Assembly (NCBI RefSeq): GCF_021044425.1
Contig: NZ_JAJNEC010000005.1
Location: 2,294,001-2,358,000 of the forward strand
Direction of reading: 5' to 3'
DNA: 64,000 bases
From: Niabella pedocola
GTDB lineage: Bacteria > Bacteroidota > Bacteroidia > Chitinophagales > Chitinophagaceae
Position 1 is the stretch's first letter, and each line of letters opens with the position of its first letter. Of the stretch, positions 16,178 to 25,074 are shown one piece after another. Made by a program: the position numbers and the translations under genes. The notes below the pieces were generated by a model. The model was not told the DNA's origin. It ran no database searches and was given only the letters and a program-made list of their open reading frames with translations.

Positions 16178-17503
16178 CTATATTTTGGGTAGCTGGTAGC
16201 CGTTATGATAAGGGGCCATAAAATAAGACGCATTCAGCTTGCTGTCTGTAAAACGGTTGGTGGTTTTATCCCAGGTAACCTTCGATTGACTGCGGAAGGC
16301 AATATTACCCATCTGGCAAACGGTGGCAATATGAGCGCCGGTTTGAATGGGGCAATTAAGATCGGCCAGTTTGCGCGAGCGCACCACGTTGATAAAATTC
16401 TGAGTATGCTTGTCCAAACCATTGTCAGAAGGACCTTTGCGCTGTATGCTTACTTTTTTATCGCTGCGTTTTTCCTCCAATACCTCCCATCCGCCACGGT
16501 CCAGTTCCAGGGTGGCATTGTTGCCAATAAAGGCAATGCCGTGATCCTTTCCATACAGCCCGTTATCGATGCCCATAGCATGATCCCAGATCAGGTTAAA
16601 ATTGTCAAACTGGTAAAGCGCCGCCAATGTATCCGGTGTTTCCTGGTAAAGATCCGGATAGGCAAAATCACCTCCGAGCGCAGAAACGGTTTTGGGCACC
16701 GGGGCATCCATACCAAAGATGGCATAGTCCATCAGGTGCACGCCCCAATCGGTCATGAGTCCACCGGCATAATCCCAAAACCAGCGGAAGTTAAAATGAA
16801 ACCGGCTGGAATTAAAGGGCCTTGTTTTGGCCGGGCCCAGCCAACGTTTATAATCCACGCCGGGAGGCGGTGCACTATCTGCCACTTTTGGACCGGGTTT
16901 CATCCATCCCTGGTAACACCATACTTTTACCGTACGGATATTTCCCAGCTGACCGGAGCGGATAAAGTCCACGGCATCGCGGAAATGCTGCTGGCTGCGC
17001 TGCCATTGTCCCGCCTGTACCACCTTATTGTATTTTTCCTGTGCCGCTACCATGGCCCTGCATTCGGCAATGGAGTTACCTACCGGTTTTTCCACGTATA
17101 CGTCCTTTCCTGCCTGTACAGCGTGGATCATGATCAACGCGTGCCAGTGATCGGGAGTGCCAATGATCACGGCGTCGATATCCTTACGGTCCAGCAACGA
17201 GCGGTAGTCGGTATAGGTTTTGATGCTGGACGTATCGATATTCATTTTTGAAAGCTCACGCATCCGGTTATCCAGCACATTTTTGTCCACATCGCAAAGC
17301 GCGGCAAGTGTTACCCCAGGGTTTTTGAGCATGGAAAGGGTGTCCGCCCATCCCATCCCGTTGATACCGATGGCGCCGATCCGGATCTGGTCGGCGGCGG
17401 TTTTATGAACGCCGGAAAAATTCTTTGTGTTAAATGATTGCAACGCCAGGCCTCCCAGCGCTAATACCGAGGAGTGGGCAATAAATTTTCTTCTTGAATG
17501 CAT
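16178..17503 (-). CDS. Gfo/Idh/MocA family oxidoreductase, Tat-exported
   Basis: 441 residues. The N-terminus MHSRRKFIAHSSVLALGGLALQ has a twin-arginine motif (SRRKF) and hydrophobic core, so a folded, cofactor-loaded protein is probably exported. The Rossmann fold is seen in IRIGAIGINGMGWADTLSML. The dinucleotide-binding EKP motif is present (DVYVEKPVGNSI, about residues 135-146), preceded by GTPDHWHALIMIHA. Relatives oxidise or rearrange sugars and glycosides using NAD(P), often in periplasmic glycan breakdown. The gene stands alone between its terminator and a LacI-like operator (17539-17552). Substrate is not readable from sequence. Confidence 0.88.
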   Translation of the reverse strand: MHSRRKFIAHSSVLALGGLALQSFNTKNFSGVHKTAADQIRIGAIGINGMGWADTLSMLKNPGVTLAALCDVDKNVLDNRMRELSKMNIDTSSIKTYTDYRSLLDRKDIDAVIIGTPDHWHALIMIHAVQAGKDVYVEKPVGNSIAECRAMVAAQEKYNKVVQAGQWQRSQQHFRDAVDFIRSGQLGNIRTVKVWCYQGWMKPGPKVADSAPPPGVDYKRWLGPAKTRPFNSSRFHFNFRWFWDYAGGLMTDWGVHLMDYAIFGMDAPVPKTVSALGGDFAYPDLYQETPDTLAALYQFDNFNLIWDHAMGIDNGLYGKDHGIAFIGNNATLELDRGGWEVLEEKRSDKKVSIQRKGPSDNGLDKHTQNFINVVRSRKLADLNCPIQTGAHIATVCQMGNIAFRSQSKVTWDKTTNRFTDSKLNASYFMAPYHNGYQLPKI

Positions 17504-17538
17504 GGCAAACGGTTTTATTCGGTCAAATATACAAATAA

Positions 17539-17552
17539 TGTAATCGATTACA
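17539..17552. promoter_or_regulatory. LacI-family-like operator upstream of the Gfo/Idh/MocA gene
   Basis: TGTAATCGATTACA is a perfect 14-bp palindrome with a central CG, the form typical of LacI/GalR-family operators. It lies 35 bases upstream of the oxidoreductase ATG (17503) and 135 bases before the divergent kinase start. No LacI-type gene is in the window. Confidence 0.6.
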
Positions 17553-17606
17553 ATAATCTTTCTTTTCTCATGATTTCATCAGAAGAAAGCGGTGTATCCG
17601 ACCTTA

Positions 17607-17647
17607 TTCAAACCTGTTCGAACCGTTTTCAAGTCGGGATTCGAAAA
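17607..17647 (+). promoter_or_regulatory. Phased TTCRA repeats upstream of the LytTR operon
   Basis: Four TTCAA or TTCGA octamers start at 17607, 17617, 17628 and 17640, roughly one helical turn apart. TTCAAACC (17607) and TTCAAGTC (17628) are exactly 21 bases apart, the spacing known for LytTR-type dimers. They lie 41-81 bases before the kinase ATG. A role in autoregulation is an inference. Confidence 0.35.
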
Positions 17648-17687
17648 ACAACGGAAAATGCTGTTGTTTTGTTGTAAGATTGAAGAC

Positions 17688-19457
17688 ATGTTAAAAGGGA
17701 TTCATTTTTTTATTTTTCTGACGGTATTTGCCATAAGTTCCACGGGACAAATCGTGAATATTGATTCTGTGCACCCGCTGTTCAGAGGAAAGTTGAACGG
17801 CGATGACATAAGAAGCCGGTTTGAAACCTTTGAACTGCCGAAGCCTTCTGGAATAAAACATAAAGGGCCTTATAACAATATTATTTTATCTGTTTTTCAC
17901 TCCAACGCGCTGTATGTAGGAACCGCCTTAAACCTCAAGGAACGGCTACCGGAACTGAAGGGCTTTAAATTTACCAACCCTATAAACGGGGGTATGGAAA
18001 GCCGTGGCGGCTTTTATAATGTAACGGCTGTACCGCTGTATGATTCTATGCCAATGCTGGTGGCCGCGTATGGCATTAATCCTTCCAATAAATCCTTGTA
18101 TCAGTTTAGAGTAATACAGGATAAAAATAAGGTGGTACTGCCCTGGCAAGAGGTCCGGCTTTTTTCACGGGTGATGACCTATTATCGCTATAATGCCGAT
18201 GGTACAGAACAAAAGGAAATGGCCTTACTTGGAGAATTTGTTGCACCTGTTGGCAGCAGTTTAACGGTTGAGGTACGTAATATAAAGATACCGGATACGG
18301 CCTACGCCATTTCGGCTGTGTGGATAAAACGCAGCCCATCCGTTATTTCCGTTTTTACCTCAGCAACAATTAAAGAATTTCTTGAAGTATATAAATATCA
18401 GTGGAAGCATGATTTTTATAAGCCCAATCAGTTAACCTATTACGGTGATATTAAAATGAACCCGGTAGACAGTCTGTTAAAAAAGCCGGACGTTTTTAAG
18501 CACCAGGACAATACGCTCTTTTTTTATCTGAAAGACAAAGTGAAGTATGATAGTTTGGTAGAGTATAATTTAGTAAAAGGAGCGGATAGTGCAGGATGGA
18601 AAGGAAATCGTTTTGATCCAAGTGTTATTCGTTTTCAGCAACTGCCGCCAGGTAACTATACCCTGCTGCTTCGCTATGCGTTTCAACGGCAAAGTATTTC
18701 CCGCTACCCGTTTACCATTCTTCCGGCCTGGTACCAGACCCTTGGGTTTAAAATACTTACCGGCATTATAGCAATGATCATCGTTGCGTTTGTGATCATC
18801 CTATATATCAACTGGCTTCAGCGTAAAAAATTAAAAGCGGCTGCTTTACAAAAGCAACGGGTTTCTACGGAATTGAAATCCATCCGGTCCCAGTTTAATC
18901 CACATTTTGTATTTAACGCGCTGAACTCGATACAGGGCCTCATCACCAAAAATGATACGGCAGGCGCACATCAGTACCTGTCGGAATTCAGTACGCTGAT
19001 GCGTGAATCCTTAAACGGTAGCGACCGGGAAATGATCAGCATTGCTCATGAAACGGAGATCCTGCAAAAGTACCTCAACCTGGAGCAACTGCGTTTTGGA
19101 TTCAGGTATCAGATAGCGGTGGATGATGCGATTGATCGCAATGCGGTGGAAGTACCCGCACTGCTGCTGCAGCCACTCGTAGAAAACGCCGTTAAACATG
19201 GTATTGCCGGGTTGCAGGAGAAAGGCTGCCTGCAAATTGATTTTAAAAAGGCAGCAGATGCGCTGGTTGCAACGGTAACAGATAATGGAAAAGGCTTTGA
19301 TGCAGTGAAGGAAACAGCAGGCTTTGGCCTGAGACTGACCAGGGAGCGGATTGCATTACTGAATGAAACCCTGCACCAGCAACAGATCCGGCTTTCATTT
19401 GATAGCGGCGAAAAAGGAACAACGGGCACCATTTATTTTAAAAACTGGCTACTATGA
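17688..19457 (+). CDS. Sensor histidine kinase, LytS/YehU type
   Basis: 589 residues from ATG 17688, chosen because it places a signal-like segment (LKGIHFFIFLTVFAISSTG) at the N-terminus; the longer open frame to 17592 adds 32 unlikely residues. About 350 residues form a periplasmic sensor region of no recognised type. A membrane segment follows at about 353-376 (ILTGIIAMIIVAFVIILYI), then a His_kinase domain with the phospho-acceptor His in SQFNPHFVFNALNSI and an ATPase domain with LLLQPLVENAVKHGI and DNGKGF. The stop overlaps the start of the response regulator gene by four bases (ATGA). The TlpA-like gene downstream is probably cotranscribed. Confidence 0.9.
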   Translation: MLKGIHFFIFLTVFAISSTGQIVNIDSVHPLFRGKLNGDDIRSRFETFELPKPSGIKHKGPYNNIILSVFHSNALYVGTALNLKERLPELKGFKFTNPINGGMESRGGFYNVTAVPLYDSMPMLVAAYGINPSNKSLYQFRVIQDKNKVVLPWQEVRLFSRVMTYYRYNADGTEQKEMALLGEFVAPVGSSLTVEVRNIKIPDTAYAISAVWIKRSPSVISVFTSATIKEFLEVYKYQWKHDFYKPNQLTYYGDIKMNPVDSLLKKPDVFKHQDNTLFFYLKDKVKYDSLVEYNLVKGADSAGWKGNRFDPSVIRFQQLPPGNYTLLLRYAFQRQSISRYPFTILPAWYQTLGFKILTGIIAMIIVAFVIILYINWLQRKKLKAAALQKQRVSTELKSIRSQFNPHFVFNALNSIQGLITKNDTAGAHQYLSEFSTLMRESLNGSDREMISIAHETEILQKYLNLEQLRFGFRYQIAVDDAIDRNAVEVPALLLQPLVENAVKHGIAGLQEKGCLQIDFKKAADALVATVTDNGKGFDAVKETAGFGLRLTRERIALLNETLHQQQIRLSFDSGEKGTTGTIYFKNWLL

Positions 19458-20209
19458 TACAGGCTGTCATTATAGATGACGAACGGAATAATATTGATAA
19501 CCTGGAAGGGTTACTGCACCAATATTGCCCACAGGTGCATATTGCGGGCATTGCAATGAATGCGGATGACGGAGCTACGCTCATCAGAAGCCTGAAGCCG
19601 GACCTTGTTTTCCTGGATATACAAATGCCGGGCAAGAACGGGTTTCAGATGCTGCAGGAACTGCCTACCCATTTCTTCGAGATCATACTGATTACCGCTT
19701 ATGACCAATACGGCATCCTGGCGATTAAATTTTCGGCCGTGGATTACCTGCTAAAGCCGCTGAATATAGAAGAACTAAAAACCGCCGTACAAAAAGCGGG
19801 GCATCGCATCAGCGAAAAAATGCAGAACCGCGAACTGGAAAACCTGCTGCAGCTGATCCGTAACCGCGAGGAGCGATCAACACATAAACTGGCATTGCCA
19901 ACGGCCAAGGAAACCCGCTTTGTGCATCCAAAGGAAATTGTACGTTGCGAATCGTCCAATGTGTATACCAGTTTTTACCTGTCCAACAAGGAAAAAATAA
20001 TGGTCTCCCGCCCCATTTATGAGTATGAAGAGCTTTTGTCCGACTTTGGCTTTTTGCGTTGCCACCAGTCGCACCTGGTAAATAAGGCCTATATAAAAAG
20101 CTGGGTAAAGGACGACGGGGGCTACCTGGTATTGGATAACGGAGAGGAAGTACCGGTTGCAAGAAGCAAGAAAGAGATCCTGGCAAGCATACTGATTCAC
20201 CTTAAATAA
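19454..20209 (+). CDS. LytTR-family response regulator
   Basis: 251 residues. A receiver domain has the acidic pair at VIIDDERNN, the phospho-acceptor Asp at about residue 54 (DLVFLDIQMPGKNG) and the conserved Lys in VDYLLKPLNIEEL. A LytTR DNA-binding domain fills the C-terminal 100 residues (ETRFVHPKEIVRCES ... FLRCHQSHLVNKAYI). It is the cognate partner of the overlapping kinase gene. LytTR regulators bind direct repeats; candidate repeats lie upstream of the operon at 17607-17647. Confidence 0.93.
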   Translation: MIQAVIIDDERNNIDNLEGLLHQYCPQVHIAGIAMNADDGATLIRSLKPDLVFLDIQMPGKNGFQMLQELPTHFFEIILITAYDQYGILAIKFSAVDYLLKPLNIEELKTAVQKAGHRISEKMQNRELENLLQLIRNREERSTHKLALPTAKETRFVHPKEIVRCESSNVYTSFYLSNKEKIMVSRPIYEYEELLSDFGFLRCHQSHLVNKAYIKSWVKDDGGYLVLDNGEEVPVARSKKEILASILIHLK

Positions 20210-20217
20210 ACAATGTT

Positions 20218-21930
20218 ATGAAAATCCTGACTACGTTGGCGGTATGGGCTATATCCGTATCGTTATTTGCGCAAAATGGTTCCCGGCCGCTGCCTGTTGA
20301 AGACGAACGGATGGACCATTATCTCCGGGCAAGAAAAACTCCGGAATTGAAGATCAGCATTGTGCACGCTGCTAAACCGTTAAGCGGTACTAAGGTAAAA
20401 TATACGGCAGTGCATTTAGGCACTGCAACACAAACAACCTATTATACCACGCTTGACGATAAGGGGCGGGCGGTTATAAAAATGAATGAAAACCTGCCCT
20501 ATCAACAGGTTTGGCTGAGCATTGAAGGGTATCTGTACACAGGTGTTCTGGTAAATACCGGCCTGGAGATCGCAATTGATGCCGGCGAGCTTAAGGGAGA
20601 AGCATATCTATACGGAAAAGGTATCTTATTTAAGGGAACTGATGCAGCGCTGAATGAAGCACTGTGTAAAAGAGTGCTGTTTCGCAAGGAGGAAGCCGAC
20701 GGGCTGTCGTCCCGGCTGGTACAGGTTTGCCTGGATGCAGCGAATAAAATAATTCCCCAGCCGTCGTTCATGAAAACAGCCGATTCCATTTACGCGGCGA
20801 TGAAACAACTGGATGATGCCTATATAAAAGATCAGCCGGAATATGAGTGGGCGATACGGAATGAAACCGATTCCCGGTTTTACTGCTGGACGATCGTAGG
20901 TTTAAAAAGACGCGACAGCTCATCGCAGCATCTGTATCAGAAAGCCATTGCACACAAACCGTATTTTATGAGTAATGACGGAACGGGTTTTTATAGAAGT
21001 CTTTCCCGGTACTATGCCTTTTCGGATGATAAAGCATTGCCTGGTTTACAGGACTTGCTCTACCTGAACTACCAAACGTATAACAGCGCACAAAAGGCTG
21101 TTTTGGATTCCATAAAGGAATGGGAGGCCACCACGGCAGAGCACAAAACGGCAACGCTTAAACGCTTATATCTGCGCCGGTACCAGCTGCTGAAAAACGA
21201 GGTGCAGGCGGCTAATTTTGAACAGTTCGTTCAGCGTGTGGAAAAAAACAGCGTTCAGCCACAAACGGATATTTTAAAACTATCGTTAATGGAACTGGGG
21301 AAAGACGATTTCAGTACTGCCTTTCCACGGCTGCTAAGCGCGATGCAAACAGGATGGACAAAGCAAGCGGTTCAAAACGAATTGAAAACATTTGCCTCCA
21401 GTCAAAAAGAAATGCAGCAATTGTTTACATCGTCCGGGCCGGCCAGCCCCGATGATTATTTTATTGGCAAACCGGTTGCAAATCTTCCCTTTGGAGCGCA
21501 GTTATACCGGCTGGACAGTATTGCCAGTATCGACGGGTTGATTACCAACCTGAGATCGAAATTTAGCGGCAAGGCATTGGTGCTCGATATCTGGGCTACC
21601 TGGTGCGGCCCCTGTATTTCCGATATCACCAATAGTAAAAAACTCCATGAAGACAGCAAGGACCTGCCGGTGGAATATATTTATTTGTGTACCACCTCCG
21701 GCTCAGATGAAGCTACCTGGAAAAACAGGATCGGAACACTAAAGCCTGCCGGTACGCATATTTTTATCAATGAAGAACTGGAAAACGCACTCCGTAAAAA
21801 GCTGAATGCAAATGGCGGGTATCCTACGTATATAGTCATCGATCAAAAGGGCAATATCAGTTCGGATAAGATCGCCTTTATGCGGGAGCTGAACCGGGAG
21901 AAATTTGCAGAGGCAATAGGGGTAAAGTAG
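20218..21930 (+). CDS. TlpA-like thioredoxin-fold protein, exported
   Basis: 570 residues with signal peptide (ILTTLAVWAISVSLFAQ). The first 400 residues are a large helical and beta region without a family I recognise. The C-terminal 140 residues are a TlpA/ResA-type thioredoxin domain with ALVLDIWATWCGPCISDI; the redox pair is the CGPC at about residues 463-466. Such proteins reduce or oxidise disulfides in the periplasm. The gene starts eight bases after the response regulator, so it is part of the two-component operon and may be its output or take part in sensing. Confidence 0.83.
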   Translation: MKILTTLAVWAISVSLFAQNGSRPLPVEDERMDHYLRARKTPELKISIVHAAKPLSGTKVKYTAVHLGTATQTTYYTTLDDKGRAVIKMNENLPYQQVWLSIEGYLYTGVLVNTGLEIAIDAGELKGEAYLYGKGILFKGTDAALNEALCKRVLFRKEEADGLSSRLVQVCLDAANKIIPQPSFMKTADSIYAAMKQLDDAYIKDQPEYEWAIRNETDSRFYCWTIVGLKRRDSSSQHLYQKAIAHKPYFMSNDGTGFYRSLSRYYAFSDDKALPGLQDLLYLNYQTYNSAQKAVLDSIKEWEATTAEHKTATLKRLYLRRYQLLKNEVQAANFEQFVQRVEKNSVQPQTDILKLSLMELGKDDFSTAFPRLLSAMQTGWTKQAVQNELKTFASSQKEMQQLFTSSGPASPDDYFIGKPVANLPFGAQLYRLDSIASIDGLITNLRSKFSGKALVLDIWATWCGPCISDITNSKKLHEDSKDLPVEYIYLCTTSGSDEATWKNRIGTLKPAGTHIFINEELENALRKKLNANGGYPTYIVIDQKGNISSDKIAFMRELNREKFAEAIGVK

Positions 21931-22013
21931 CAGCTTTGTTTGAGCTCTTGAGAAAAGAATTCCGCCCGCACAAATAAAATGGGATCACGTTGCCTGGGAT
22001 CCGGCGCAGGTGT

Positions 22014-22502
22014 TTAATGCGCTGCTTTGTGGTGATAACTCACCACCCGCTTCAGCTTCCAGGCGTTGTTTTCCATGAGCCATAGATGAGAGAACCGAGC
22101 CACGCCTACCTTTTGCCACTGCTGCTGCTCAAACACATGAAAGGTATGCGCTCCTTCCTGCAGTACACCATACAGGGTTCCCTTTTTGAAAAGCGGATAA
22201 ACGGTCAGACTTCCCGGAACCAGCTCGCGTTTAATTTTATTGGGGCTGCCACAGATATTGTTTTTTACGGAGGTGATAAACGCTGTTTTTCCCCTGGTAA
22301 TGCCGGCCAGGTCATGATAAAATTCCAGGTCTTCAGCAACAAGACTGTCATACGATGAGAGATCGCAATGATTAAATCCCCGTTCAAAAAGCAGGCTGTC
22401 GTATTGCTGGAACTGTAAGAACAACGCTGATTGAGGAGCTTCCTGCGCCTCTGTTACGCCCGCGCAGATGGCCAGGGTCAATACTAAAAAGATTTTTTTC
22501 AT
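22014..22502 (-). CDS. NTF2-like (DUF4440-type) secreted protein
   Basis: 162 residues with a signal peptide (KKIFLVLTLAICAGVTEAQ). The mature domain has the cone-shaped NTF2-like pattern: LFLQFQQYDSLLFERGF, then LVAEDLEFYHDLAGITRGKTAFI, and the terminal FSHLWLMENNAWKLKRVVSYH. DUF4440 members are often small-molecule binding or isomerase-like, but no activity can be assigned. It starts 12 bases after the stop of the TonB receptor gene and is probably cotranscribed with it. Confidence 0.8.
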   Translation of the reverse strand: MKKIFLVLTLAICAGVTEAQEAPQSALFLQFQQYDSLLFERGFNHCDLSSYDSLVAEDLEFYHDLAGITRGKTAFITSVKNNICGSPNKIKRELVPGSLTVYPLFKKGTLYGVLQEGAHTFHVFEQQQWQKVGVARFSHLWLMENNAWKLKRVVSYHHKAAH

Positions 22503-22514
22503 TGTATCGATTTT

Positions 22515-24935
22515 TTAATTGGCTACATCGTTGTTGTTAATACCCCGTTTGCCCCGTTTGATATCCTGCTTCAGTTTGCCAAATTTGTAGTTGACACTGA
22601 TACCGGCTTTACGGAAGTATGTTTCGGTAAAGTCGGCTTGTGTAAAGTTGAAACCGGATATTTCCGTGCGGCTGCTGCGGTATTTGGTAAAAGGGTTGTT
22701 GATATAGGCGGAGAACGCCAGCTTATGATTCAGTACCGTTTTACTGAGGCTGAAGCTGGTGGCAATAAAACCGTTAACCGTGCCCTGTACCTGTGCGGGC
22801 GCAATGTTTTTACCATAAAAATCGGCAGCGGCGCCGGCCACCCAGTTTTTAGGAAAGGTATAGGTATTATTGAGGGAAGCGGAGTAGATAAAGCGGGTGA
22901 GCTTTTGGGCCTGGGCATCGGCATCGGACTCAATCCAGAAATGCGCCAGGTTCCCGTTGATAACCGTTTTCAGTGCCTTGGTAACCGCCAGGTTCAGGTT
23001 CAGATTCAGCACGAGCGCCGAAATATCACCGGAATTGGAATAGGTGATATAGGTAATACGTGTGGCGGGGTCATACCGGGAATACCGAAGATCGAAATTG
23101 TGCGCAAAGGCGTAATTGAGGCCTATATTCACCGACTGTTTCCGGTTAAAGCCATAGCTCAGGTCGAAATTATGGAGCAGGGTGGCCCTCAGATCGGGAT
23201 TACCGCTTTCTTCAAAATCGGGATTGGAGCGGTTAACAAAGGGATTCATGCGGTTGATACCCGGCCGTTTAAGGCGCTGGCTGTATCCCAGGTTAAGATA
23301 GCTACCATCGGTATTGTTCCGGTTGATTACAACGGTTGGAACCAGGTTGAAATAAGTTTTGTTTACCTGCGTATGGGTAGACTGGAAGTTGATCTGGTTG
23401 ATGGTTTGCTCCAGCCTTGCGCCGGCTTTAAAACTCCATTGTTTTAATGCCAGCTGATAGGAATTGTACGCAGAAAGTACCGTTTGATGATTGGTAAACA
23501 CATTTTGCTGCTCCGGGTCTTCCTGGAACGCGTTGTTTACATATTGCAGGGTATGAAAATCACTTCCGTTCTGCCGGAAAATAGCTTTTACGCCTGCTTC
23601 CAGTTTTATTTGCTTCAGGTTTTGAATATAATCGGCCTGACCTGTGTGTTCCTGTGTGGACGTGTTGTTCAGTTGGTTAAAATCAAAAATATCATAGTGC
23701 ACCCGGTCGCTGAATGTGTTTTCAGAACGGTTTTCTGCTTGATACTGCATAAAGCGGTAAGAAGCGGTGAATATTTTTGATTTGTCTTTTTTAAAACCCA
23801 GCTGGTAATTCAGCGCGCCGTCAAAACCGTTGTTGCTTCCGCGGGCGGTATTTTGCTGGCGGAATTGTTGCAATAGTGAAGACGTACCTTCCAGCATGGA
23901 AAGCCTTGAAACGGATCCGTTGGAGTTGAAACCATTAAGATTGAGCTGGGCTGTAAGTAACTGCAGGGAATCGATCTCGTAACTGAACTGTGAACCGATA
24001 TAACGTCCGCGATTATTACTTTTATTAGTGCCTGAAACCGTCAGTTCTGTAGGAACATCGCCGGTAGTGCTGCGGCTGGTGCCTGTGTGCACTAATGGAT
24101 TGCGGGATGCATTGGCTCCGCCGTACAATTCCACCCCAAATTTTTCATGTGTGGCCGTAAAGGAGAAGCCTCCGCCGGGCCCGCCGGTTGGAGTACTTCC
24201 ATTGAGGTTAAGGGTTCCTTTATAACCCGCGCCTATTTTCCGGGTGGTAATGATATTAATGATGCCTGAAAGTCCTTCTGCATCATATTTTGAAGGAGGT
24301 GTGGTATACACTTCAATGCTTTGAATCGTAGATGCCGGCAGGCTTTTCAATATCTCCATGGCATTATGGTCCATCATACCGGAAGGCTTTCCATTGACCA
24401 GGATCCGGTAGCCGGACTGCCCTTTTAATAATAAATTGCCTTGTGCGTCCAAAGAAAGATAAGGCACTTTTTTCAGGATCTCCAGCGTGCTGCGGAACTT
24501 GCTTTCGGGGTCGGCTTCTGTATTATAGATGAGCTTGTCTACTTCACGCCGGATCAGCGGCCGGGCAGCCGATACCGTTACCGTTTTCAATTCCTGCGAT
24601 TGTGGTTTCAGGAAAATGACAGATCCGGGAAATAACAGCACCGTATCTGCCGCAACAGTTTTTTGATGATAGCCCGCTGCGGTAACAACCAGCCGTTGGG
24701 CGGCGGGCCGCATCACTTTAAAAAAGCCCCGCTCATCGCAGTGGAAGATGGTGTCCGGAACCGGAGCATTTGAAAAAACGGAAATAGTGGCAAATGCCAC
24801 GGGCTCTTTTGAAAGACTGTCTTTTACGAAACCCGAAAGCATTGCGGGCTTTTGCGGGGTCTGTGCCCGGAGACGGGAGGGGTAACAAATGATAAACAGT
24901 ACTGGCAAGGCAAGGAGGCGGATGGCAAGGTTCAT
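22515..24935 (-). CDS. TonB-dependent receptor-like outer membrane beta-barrel protein
   Basis: 806 residues from ATG 24935, which gives a clean signal peptide (LAIRLLALPVLFIICYPSRLRAQ); the longer frame to 25046 is rejected. An N-terminal carboxypeptidase-regulatory domain (LSGFVKDSLSKEPVAFATI) is followed by a plug (ILVNGKPSGMMDHNAMEILKSLPAS, IESIEVYTTPPSKYDAEGLSGIINIITT) and a C-terminal barrel of the OMP_b-brl_3 kind common in Bacteroidota. It is smaller than SusC and has no SusD partner. The ligand is unknown. The NTF2-like gene follows directly. Confidence 0.9.
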   Translation of the reverse strand: MNLAIRLLALPVLFIICYPSRLRAQTPQKPAMLSGFVKDSLSKEPVAFATISVFSNAPVPDTIFHCDERGFFKVMRPAAQRLVVTAAGYHQKTVAADTVLLFPGSVIFLKPQSQELKTVTVSAARPLIRREVDKLIYNTEADPESKFRSTLEILKKVPYLSLDAQGNLLLKGQSGYRILVNGKPSGMMDHNAMEILKSLPASTIQSIEVYTTPPSKYDAEGLSGIINIITTRKIGAGYKGTLNLNGSTPTGGPGGGFSFTATHEKFGVELYGGANASRNPLVHTGTSRSTTGDVPTELTVSGTNKSNNRGRYIGSQFSYEIDSLQLLTAQLNLNGFNSNGSVSRLSMLEGTSSLLQQFRQQNTARGSNNGFDGALNYQLGFKKDKSKIFTASYRFMQYQAENRSENTFSDRVHYDIFDFNQLNNTSTQEHTGQADYIQNLKQIKLEAGVKAIFRQNGSDFHTLQYVNNAFQEDPEQQNVFTNHQTVLSAYNSYQLALKQWSFKAGARLEQTINQINFQSTHTQVNKTYFNLVPTVVINRNNTDGSYLNLGYSQRLKRPGINRMNPFVNRSNPDFEESGNPDLRATLLHNFDLSYGFNRKQSVNIGLNYAFAHNFDLRYSRYDPATRITYITYSNSGDISALVLNLNLNLAVTKALKTVINGNLAHFWIESDADAQAQKLTRFIYSASLNNTYTFPKNWVAGAAADFYGKNIAPAQVQGTVNGFIATSFSLSKTVLNHKLAFSAYINNPFTKYRSSRTEISGFNFTQADFTETYFRKAGISVNYKFGKLKQDIKRGKRGINNNDVAN

Positions 24936-25074
24936 ACTGGTAAAGGTTAGGCAATAGGCATCCCATACGGGAGCCTGCCCGTTTTTGAAGCAGCGGGGGC
25001 GATGGCGCCCCGCCGGTATGGTGAATAAATATGGTTTTAACAGCACCGGAAGAAGGACTCCGGCGTAGGTATGT

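Noticed and set aside
16205..17251. 348-codon plus-strand frame opposite the Gfo/Idh/MocA gene
   Set aside because: Antisense shadow; the minus-strand frame has Tat signal, Rossmann and EKP motifs.
22638..23447. 269-codon plus-strand frame opposite the TonB receptor
   Set aside because: Antisense shadow of the beta-barrel coding sequence; composition is Gly/Ile-rich as expected for such a shadow.
24990..25012. GC-rich hairpin after the PspC-domain gene
   Set aside because: The stem has a bulge and no T-tract on the minus strand, so it was not called as a terminator.
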